Below are positions 34,157 through 39,183 of a DNA stretch of 39,183 nucleotides, in pieces. Under the pieces are notes generated by a model. The model had not been told where the DNA came from and made no database searches. It worked only from the letters and a program-made list of their open reading frames with translations. The position numbers and the translations under genes were made by a program. The first letter of the stretch is position 1; each line of letters opens with the position of its first letter. The DNA is from an uncultured Bacillota bacterium (lineage in GTDB: Bacteria > Bacillota_I > Bacilli_A > RF39 > UBA660), in NCBI GenBank assembly GCA_947364595.1, contig CANATJ010000006.1, positions 1 through 39,183 of the forward strand. The letters run 5' to 3'.

Positions 34157-34260
34157 CAATACCACCTCTTATTATTAATAATAACATATTTTTAACCTTT
34201 TTAAAAGTTCCTGCTTGCATTTTATTAATTATTTATTTATAATTTTTATAGGAGGAAAAT

Positions 34261-34449
34261 ATGGAAAAAATAGAAGTTAATAAAGATTTATGTATTGGCT
34301 GTGGGGCTTGTATGGCTATTTGTCCTGAAACTTTTGAAATGGATTCAGATGGTTTAGCCAAAGCCGTAAATAATGAAATAAATGACGAAGTAAAAACTGC
34401 TGAGGAAAGTTGTCCAACAAACGCTATTAAAATAAACAAGGAAGATTAA
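34261..34449 (+). CDS. fer: Small ferredoxin
   Basis: This is a 62-residue electron carrier with CIGCGACMAICP (Cys11, Cys14, Cys17, Cys21) and SCPTNAI near the end (Cys at about 50). The pattern matches single-[4Fe-4S] ferredoxins of the Bacillus type, which use the first three Cys and the distal one; Cys21 is an extra Cys where Ala is common. It stands alone between genes on the other strand. AGGAGG precedes the ATG. A partner oxidoreductase is not in the window. Confidence 0.93.
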   Translation: MEKIEVNKDLCIGCGACMAICPETFEMDSDGLAKAVNNEINDEVKTAEESCPTNAIKINKED

Positions 34450-34467
34450 TCTCTTCCTTGTTTTTTT
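34434..34467. terminator. Bidirectional terminator between ferredoxin and rluB
   Basis: AAACAAGGAAGA (34434-34445) pairs with TCTTCCTTGTTT (34452-34463), with T runs on both strands. Both stop codons lie in the six-base loop region and overlap each other. Confidence 0.9.
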
Positions 34468-35174
34468 GTTAAAGCATACAAGGTTTTAACTTCCTTAATG
34501 CTCAAATGGCGATATTCTCCTGAAGTTAATCCCTTTAAATCTAAAAATGAAAATCTTTCTCTTTTAAGTTTTATGACATCGTATCCAATGGCCTTAAACA
34601 TTTTTTTTACTTGATGATTTCTTCCCTCATAAATAGTAAGTTCTACTAAAGAAGTATTTTTTTTCTTATCAATTTTTTTAATTTTAAATTTAGATTTAGC
34701 TGTTTTTTTACCGTCTATAACTATTCCTAAGCTCATCTTTTTAAGCAAAGCAGGATCAACAATTCCCTGTAATTTAGCTAAATAAACTTTCTCCACCTTA
34801 TTACTTGGATGAATAAGTAAATTAGTAAGCTGTCCATCATTCGTAAGCAAAAGCAATCCACTAGTATCATAGTCAAGTCTACCAACCGGATAAAGTCTAT
34901 TAGTAGATTCTACTAGATCCATAACCGTTTTTCTGTTTTTTTCATCATTAGTAGTTGTTACTACACCCCTAGGTTTATAAAGTAAAATATATTCCTTATT
35001 TTCTAATTTTAAAGCATGTCCTTCAACAGTAATAACATCACTACTACTAGCTTTACTTCCTAAATCAGTAACCTGCCTTCCATTTACTAAAACCTTACCA
35101 TCTATAATAAGCTGCTCTGCTTTTCTTCTTGAACAATACCCGCTATTTGCAATAATTTTTTGTAATCGTTCCAT
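34446..35174 (-). CDS. rluB: rRNA pseudouridine synthase, RluB/RsuA family
   Basis: This is a 242-residue enzyme with an N-terminal S4 RNA-binding domain (MERLQKIIANSGYCSRRKAEQLI) and a catalytic domain with PVGRLDYDTSGLLLLTNDG (Asp in RLD is the nucleophile), YLAKLQG and YEGRNHQVKKMFKAIGY. The family modifies 23S or 16S rRNA; RluB-type is most common in this setting. AGGTGATTTAT precedes the ATG at 35174. A promoter lies just upstream, overlapping the end of spmB. Confidence 0.92.
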   Translation of the reverse strand: MERLQKIIANSGYCSRRKAEQLIIDGKVLVNGRQVTDLGSKASSSDVITVEGHALKLENKEYILLYKPRGVVTTTNDEKNRKTVMDLVESTNRLYPVGRLDYDTSGLLLLTNDGQLTNLLIHPSNKVEKVYLAKLQGIVDPALLKKMSLGIVIDGKKTAKSKFKIKKIDKKKNTSLVELTIYEGRNHQVKKMFKAIGYDVIKLKRERFSFLDLKGLTSGEYRHLSIKEVKTLYALTKKQGRD

Positions 35175-35191
35175 ATAAATCACCTACATCA

Positions 35192-35219
35192 ATTATACCA
35201 AAGATAATCAAAAAAACAA
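35192..35219 (-). promoter_or_regulatory. Promoter of rluB
   Basis: On the minus strand TTGTTT (35219-35214), 16 bases, perfect TATAAT (35197-35192). The -35 is inside the spmB 3' end. Confidence 0.6.
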
Positions 35220-35735
35220 AGGAACTACAATTAAAGCAATTATAACCATCACTAAATCTGCAAGTAACCCAACCCATAAAGCATATTTAATTTTTTTAAT
35301 ACCGATAGTTCCAAAATACAAAGTAATAATATATATAGTCGTATCACTAGAGCCTTGTATTACTGAAGTAAGATTACTTAAAAAACTATCTGGTCCATAT
35401 GTATTATACATTTCATTTAATAAAGCCAGTCCAAAACTACCAGAAAGTGGACGCATCACCGCTACTGGTAATATTTCAAGTGGTACTTTGATTAAAATAA
35501 AAAGTGGTTTTAAAAACATAAAAATATAATCAATAATCCCACTATTTGTAAAAATATTAATACCTAATATCATGGCCAATAATGAAGGAAACATTGAAAC
35601 AACCATCGGAAGTCCTTCCTTAGCGCCTTCAACGAAACTATCATAAACATTAATTTTCTTACATATACCATATATTATGACAACTAAAACCAAAAATGGA
35701 ATAAATAAACTTGAAATAAATTTAATCAATCTCAT
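35208..35735 (-). CDS. spmB: Spore maturation protein B
   Basis: This is a 175-residue membrane protein of the nucleoside-transporter/gate-like SpmB family, needed in Bacillus for normal core dehydration. Family features are YDSFVEGAKEGLPMVVSMFPSLLAMILGINIF, PVAVMRPLSGSFGLALL and VIQGSSDTTIYIITLYFGTIGI. It overlaps spmA by four bases (ATGA type). Last gene of dacB-spmA-spmB. Confidence 0.95.
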   Translation of the reverse strand: MRLIKFISSLFIPFLVLVVIIYGICKKINVYDSFVEGAKEGLPMVVSMFPSLLAMILGINIFTNSGIIDYIFMFLKPLFILIKVPLEILPVAVMRPLSGSFGLALLNEMYNTYGPDSFLSNLTSVIQGSSDTTIYIITLYFGTIGIKKIKYALWVGLLADLVMVIIALIVVPLFF

Positions 35736-36310
35736 CTACTCCTTCCAGCGAATATTCTATCAATAATTAAACCTACAATAAGTGATAAACTACTTACAAC
35801 CAAACATGGTAAAACAATACTAGTAGGGTCTGTACTATCATGCATCATTCTAAGTGAAATAATAGTTGTTGGTACAAGTGTTATACTACACGTATTAATA
35901 ACCAAAAAAGTTATCATACTACGGCTTGCCACTTCTTTATTCTTATTTAAACTTTGTAATTCTTCCATAGCTTTAAGTCCAAATGGCGTAGCCGCATTAC
36001 CAAGGCCAAATGTGTTTGCTATAATATTTGAAGAAATTAACCCTAGTGATTCATGTCCCTTAGGTATTTCTGGAAACAATTTATGTAAAATAGGAAAAAT
36101 AAAATTAGAAGCTTTATTTAAAAGCCCTGACTGCTTTGCAATATTCATAATTCCAAGCCACAAAGAAATGATAGGAAAAATTTGCACAACTAAATCTAAA
36201 GTTACCTTACCACTTGAAAGTATTTGAGAATTTAAAACATCAGCCTTGCCCTTAATTATTAAAAAAACTGAAGCTACAATTATCAAAAACGACCATAGTT
36301 TATTAATCAT
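35732..36310 (-). CDS. spmA: Spore maturation protein A
   Basis: This membrane partner of SpmB has 192 residues when started at the ATG at 36310 (MINKLWSFLI), the family start; a longer frame to 36337 lies in dacB sequence. It has IFPIISLWLGIMNIAKQSGLL, SLGLISSNIIANTFGLGNAATPFGLKAM and a TTIISLRMMHDSTDP loop. It overlaps dacB by eight bases. The order dacB-spmA-spmB equals that of Bacillus subtilis, where it is a mother-cell operon. Confidence 0.94.
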   Translation of the reverse strand: MINKLWSFLIIVASVFLIIKGKADVLNSQILSSGKVTLDLVVQIFPIISLWLGIMNIAKQSGLLNKASNFIFPILHKLFPEIPKGHESLGLISSNIIANTFGLGNAATPFGLKAMEELQSLNKNKEVASRSMITFLVINTCSITLVPTTIISLRMMHDSTDPTSIVLPCLVVSSLSLIVGLIIDRIFAGRSR

Positions 36311-37382
36311 TTTTACCCAATCTAAAGATTTTTTCAAAAAAATTCTTTTTATTTTCTTTTTTATTTTTAATAAAAATAGCCTGCTGATGAATTTGTTTGT
36401 CTGCTAAATATACTTTAGCTTTTCCAACCTCATCTTTATCTTTAAAAAAGCGTTTTTTGTTAATTTCAAATTTAATTTTTAAAACATTTTCTTCACTTTC
36501 AAGCAAAGGATATATAAAATCCTCTTTTAAATAAAGAGTTTTATTTTTATAGTAACTTTCATTTAAAATAGAAATATCTCCTTTCTTTAGTAAAGTATAA
36601 GGTTTATATTGATTAAAGGCTTCCTCATAAAGTTCTTTATGATCTTTCCAATCATTACCATCATTTAAAGTAACAACCGTTAAATTAAGATTATTTGCAC
36701 TAGCACTAGTAATTAAAGTTCTTCTAGCAATTTTTGTAAATCCCGTTTTACCACCAGTTATATTTTTATATGTGAATAATAATTTATTCTTATTATGCCA
36801 TTTATAAACATTCATATTAGTCTTAACAACATGATCTTTAGTACTAGTAATCTTTTTAAATTTTTCATTTTTCATTGCATAACTCATAAGTAAAGCCATA
36901 TCATATGCATTAGAAAAATTCCCTTTTTCTTCATCAAGTCCACTAGGATTATTAAATTCAGTATTTTTCATACCTATTTCTTTTGCTTTATCATTCATTA
37001 ATTTTACAAATTTACTTACATCACCAGAAACTGCTGTTGCAATAGCTAGTGCGGCATCATTTCCACTTCTAAGCATAAGTCCATAAAGTAAATCCTCAAG
37101 TTTTATTTCTTCACCTTGTCTAATATATACTCCAGATCCATAAGCTTTTAAAATCTCATCACCAATTACTACCTTTTTATTAATATTAGCATTTTCTATT
37201 GCAACAATACATGTCATAACTTTTGAAATGGAAGCTACACTTTGTACTCTGTGAATATCTTTACCATAAATTATACGATGACTATCCATATCCATTAAAA
37301 TGGCTGATCTAGCACTTGTATCATAAGCAAACACCTTAAATGGTAATAGCAAAATTACAAACATTAGAAAAAATTTTTTCAC
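36303..37382 (-). CDS. dacB: D-alanyl-D-alanine carboxypeptidase (sporulation PBP, DacB-like)
   Basis: This is a 359-residue penicillin-binding protein that trims peptide stems in the spore cortex. It has a signal peptide (about 1-20), the catalytic SISK tetrad (SxxK), SGN (in LMLRSGNDAA) and KTG (in GGKTGFTK), so the active site is complete. A C-terminal beta domain follows about residue 270. The start is GTG at 37382 behind AGGTGAT; a GTG nine bases upstream is within the site. Its position before spmA-spmB supports DacB (PBP5*) over DacF. Confidence 0.93.
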   Translation of the reverse strand: MKKFFLMFVILLLPFKVFAYDTSARSAILMDMDSHRIIYGKDIHRVQSVASISKVMTCIVAIENANINKKVVIGDEILKAYGSGVYIRQGEEIKLEDLLYGLMLRSGNDAALAIATAVSGDVSKFVKLMNDKAKEIGMKNTEFNNPSGLDEEKGNFSNAYDMALLMSYAMKNEKFKKITSTKDHVVKTNMNVYKWHNKNKLLFTYKNITGGKTGFTKIARRTLITSASANNLNLTVVTLNDGNDWKDHKELYEEAFNQYKPYTLLKKGDISILNESYYKNKTLYLKEDFIYPLLESEENVLKIKFEINKKRFFKDKDEVGKAKVYLADKQIHQQAIFIKNKKENKKNFFEKIFRLGKND

Positions 37383-37398
37383 TTTAATCACCTAAAAA

Positions 37399-37427
37399 AG
37401 TATATACAAAAAACAAAACTAATATAC
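37399..37427 (-). promoter_or_regulatory. Candidate SigE/SigF-type promoter of dacB-spmA-spmB
   Basis: On the minus strand GTATATT (37427-37421), 14 bases, TATATACT (37406-37399). This fits the SigE pattern KMATATW-N14-CATACAHT with six of seven and six of eight matches. The predicted start lies almost at the ribosome site, giving a very short leader, which weakens the call. Confidence 0.35.
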
Positions 37428-37430
37428 CAA

Positions 37431-37458
37431 AGAAAAAATGAACATATTTGTTCATTTT
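37431..37458 (-). terminator. Terminator of the lipoprotein gene
   Basis: On the minus strand AAAATGAACA (37458-37449) pairs with TGTTCATTTT (37444-37435), then T residues. The gene's stop codon overlaps the 5' arm. Confidence 0.75.
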
Positions 37459-38143
37459 ACGAATTTCTATTATCATTAGTTACATTATCATTTGTACGAT
37501 TGTTATTTGTATTATCATTAACTGTATTATCAGTAACTTGATTATTTGTATTATCATTAGTTGTATTATTATTTGTGTTATCAGTAACTTGATTATCTGT
37601 AACTACATTATTAACACCATAAGATCCACTTATTTTATTTAAATCTTCATCACTTAAAGGATCAACTGACCATTCATCATTTGTTTTTGTAAGATGAAAA
37701 TAAATTGTATAAGTTTCAGTATCTGTAACTTTTTTTAGGTTTTCTAAACGATATCCTGCAAAAGTATTTTTATCATCAAACTTATCTTTATTATCATTTC
37801 TATAAGTATTTGCTTCATTTAAAGCATTTGCATAACTTCTAACTGTTATTTCAGTTTCTACAGTTGCAGTATCGCCATCTATTTTTTCATCTTTTATTTC
37901 ATACTTTAAGTCTTGATAATGTTTCTTCATAAATTCACGATAATCGCTTCTTTCATCTTCAGTTAAAGTTGCGTCTCCAGTTAAAACAGTATCTAAATCA
38001 TTCATAACATTATCGTCAGCTGTTTGATATCTGTTTAAAAATGCTTCTACTTTTTTTGTTGGTGTATTATCCATATTAGTGTTTGCACAACTACAACCAG
38101 TTAAGATAACTAAAGCCATTAAAGAACATAATACTTTTTTCAT
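37457..38143 (-). CDS. Lipoprotein with Asn/Asp/Thr-rich repeat tail
   Basis: The 228 residues start with a lipoprotein signal (lipobox LTGC, Cys at about 17). A domain of about 150 residues follows, with VEAFLNRYQTADDNVMNDL, a set of strands (DTATVETEITVRSY, YTIYFHLTKTNDEWSVD) and the look of an NTF2-like/DUF5105-type fold. The last 50 or so residues are low-complexity repeats of the NNTTNDNTNNQVTDN kind, encoded by short tandem DNA repeats. GGAGGG precedes the ATG. A candidate forespore promoter lies upstream. Function unknown. Confidence 0.78.
   Translation of the reverse strand: MKKVLCSLMALVILTGCSCANTNMDNTPTKKVEAFLNRYQTADDNVMNDLDTVLTGDATLTEDERSDYREFMKKHYQDLKYEIKDEKIDGDTATVETEITVRSYANALNEANTYRNDNKDKFDDKNTFAGYRLENLKKVTDTETYTIYFHLTKTNDEWSVDPLSDEDLNKISGSYGVNNVVTDNQVTDNTNNNTTNDNTNNQVTDNTVNDNTNNNRTNDNVTNDNRNS
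37462..37612 (-). repeat. Degenerate tandem repeat coding the lipoprotein tail
   Basis: The stretch is made of reiterated short units related to TTATCATTTGTATTATCATTAG on the plus strand, reading as Asn/Asp/Thr-rich peptide on the minus strand. Such repeats can gain or lose units by slippage. Confidence 0.6.
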
Positions 38144-38161
38144 AACTTCCCTCCTTATTAC

Positions 38162-38190
38162 TATTATGGGAAATTAATCCTGTTATATAC
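38162..38190 (-). promoter_or_regulatory. Candidate forespore (SigG/SigF-type) promoter of the lipoprotein gene
   Basis: On the minus strand GTATA (38190-38186), 17 bases, CATAATA (38168-38162). Both boxes match GHATR and CATNNTA. A SigA-type reading is poorer. The GGAGGG site and ATG follow at normal distance. Confidence 0.5.
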
Positions 38191-38193
38191 GTT

Positions 38194-38943
38194 TTATTTA
38201 TTTTTTAATTTTAAATTATTTTTATAAATTGGATTTAATAATAAATTTTCAGCTTTTAGCTGTTCCTTGTTATAAGTTAAATCACAATTATTTTTTAAAA
38301 AAGTTTTTAAACAAATGCTTTCTTTTAAATGGCCCATAGAATAATTACGAGGAATTCCACTCATAGTACTCCAAAAACTATTCACATATGTTTTAGCATA
38401 TTGCTGACTAAACGGCATATAACCAAATATAAGTAAGTCCTTAATTATTTCTACATTTTCAGAATCTTTTAAAACAAAATAACCAGGTGATGGAGTTTTA
38501 ATAATTAAATTTTTAATTATTAAAAATTCTTTTTCATCACACATATCCTTATCAAAAAATTGATTATAAGTAGGATCAATAAGATAAGGTTCTGTTTTAC
38601 CAGCAACTAAAAATTTAGCAGTAACTGTTCTATGACCAACAATATTATCACCAAGTGCTTTTTGTGTATCAATCGCCATAACGTCAACATTCAAATTTTT
38701 TAAATAATTAACAATCATAGCTTGAGCCTTATCACATTGGTTCAAAAAATTAAACTCCTCTATTGATTGATTTTTATTATCACAAATCATTTTTCTAACT
38801 TCAAAACAAACATAACTAAGAAAATAATTTAGTTCATTTTCACTTAAACTTTCTTTATTAATGCATTTACACTCTATATTTTCTATTATATCCAAATTAA
38901 TATTATCCATTATATATTTTTTTTCATTAAATATTTGTGCCAT
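38194..38943 (-). CDS. Transglutaminase-like cysteine-enzyme-fold protein
   Basis: The 249 residues have no signal peptide or membrane helix. The middle resembles a transglutaminase/papain-like core: a helix led by QCDKAQAMIVNYL with Cys70, then GHRTVTAKF with His104 in a strand, and YLIDPTYNQF with Asp123 in the next strand. This is the Cys-His-Asp order and spacing of that fold. Activity could be protease, amidase or cross-linking; nothing here decides it. AAAGGA precedes the ATG at 38943; an internal ATG at residue 12 is a less likely start. Family not identified. Confidence 0.65.
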   Translation of the reverse strand: MAQIFNEKKYIMDNINLDIIENIECKCINKESLSENELNYFLSYVCFEVRKMICDNKNQSIEEFNFLNQCDKAQAMIVNYLKNLNVDVMAIDTQKALGDNIVGHRTVTAKFLVAGKTEPYLIDPTYNQFFDKDMCDEKEFLIIKNLIIKTPSPGYFVLKDSENVEIIKDLLIFGYMPFSQQYAKTYVNSFWSTMSGIPRNYSMGHLKESICLKTFLKNNCDLTYNKEQLKAENLLLNPIYKNNLKLKNK

Positions 38944-39183
38944 TATATCAGTCCTTTAAAATACCATCTACTATTAGTATATACATCTTAAAATTTTTTT
39001 TAAACAATAAATTATTTTTTTTACATTTAATTGTCATAATAATATTTTATTTATAAGGCTAAAAAATTTATATATTTATTACAAATTTAACTTGCTTTCT
39101 TATTTTAATACTATTACTATTATATAATTTTTATAGGGAATATCAGTTGTTGAGTGTCTACCGATTCTCTTATAGAGAGGAGG
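38944..39183 (+). other. Right-edge intergenic region with RBS of an outward plus-strand gene
   Basis: No coding frame is supported in these 240 bases. The last bases, AGAGAGGAGG (39174-39183), look like a ribosome site on the plus strand, so a gene probably starts just outside. The preceding 60 bases, less A+T-rich than their surroundings, may be its leader; TTCTC/GAGAG can form a short hairpin next to the site. Confidence 0.4.

Noticed and set aside
37462-37612. CRISPR-like array in the repeated segment near 37.5 kb.
   Set aside because: Units are short, degenerate and in frame with the lipoprotein; there are no unique spacers or cas genes.
37448-37642. Plus-strand Ile/Cys-rich frame over the lipoprotein tail.
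   Set aside because: It is the reverse reading of the Asn/Thr tandem repeat and has no ribosome site.
39118-39183. Possible purine riboswitch: TATAAT, GGGAATAT and GTGTCTACC resemble aptamer core strings.
   Set aside because: The P2 stem cannot be formed from the flanking bases, the spacing is about six bases too long, and the L2 GG needed for loop contact is missing. The region is cut by the window edge.

Overview
The window is strongly A+T-rich and uses the standard bacterial code, with TGA as a stop. Shine-Dalgarno sites are of the AGGAGG/AGGTGA type and several promoters have good TTGACA-N17-TATAAT spacing. Gene content includes a gerA-type germination operon, dacB-spmA-spmB, an infC-rpmI-rplT operon with an L20-type leader, and a nusA-infB operon. 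Together these point to an endospore-forming, low-GC member of the Bacillota (Firmicutes), probably host-associated. I cannot fix the order or family from sequence alone.

Layout. 1-8.9 kb, minus strand, is housekeeping: tig, mraY, a HAD nucleotidase, infC-rpmI-rplT, and rimP-nusA-rnpM-infB-rbfA. 8.9-10.6 kb, minus strand, holds an LCP-family ligase and a possible tiny membrane peptide. 10.6-21.1 kb, plus strand, is a single capsule/surface-polysaccharide operon. It starts with a cell-wall-anchored-looking surface protein, followed by a tyrosine-kinase regulatory trio (co-polymerase, kinase, PHP phosphatase), an initiating sugar-phosphate transferase, two GT2 enzymes, a TagB/TagF-like glycerophosphotransferase, a Wzy-like polymerase, a LicD transferase and a Wzx flippase. 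The divergently encoded LCP protein is the natural candidate for attaching this polymer to peptidoglycan. 21.1-22.7 kb, plus strand, carries a CPBP membrane protease and a metallophosphoesterase-like protein that has lost most metal ligands. 22.7-29.6 kb, minus strand, is mixed: argH with two small genes, a 29-residue-repeat protein, a BAX-inhibitor-1 protein, a HAD hydrolase, a KilA-N protein and an RlmD-type rRNA methyltransferase. 29.7-33.4 kb, plus strand, is a germinant-receptor operon in the order A-C-B. 33.4-38.9 kb contains a tail-anchored unknown protein, a ferredoxin, an RluB-type pseudouridine synthase, dacB-spmA-spmB, a lipoprotein and a transglutaminase-like protein.

The most unusual items are: (i) the capsule operon led by a thioester-domain-like surface protein whose reactive Cys position is Ser, followed by three 28-residue two-Cys repeats; (ii) an L20 protein fused to a Rho_N-like module, in an operon whose infC appears to start with AUC directly behind an L20-type attenuator; (iii) a RimP reduced to about half length; (iv) a metallophosphoesterase with degraded active-site motifs; (v) a protein built of five 29-residue repeats; (vi) candidate forespore/mother-cell sigma-factor promoters before gerA, a lipoprotein and dacB; (vii) repeated placement of stop codons inside terminator hairpins. 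No transposon, integrase, tRNA, rRNA or CRISPR array was seen. No clearly new multi-gene system was found; the capsule operon with its leading surface protein is the closest candidate.
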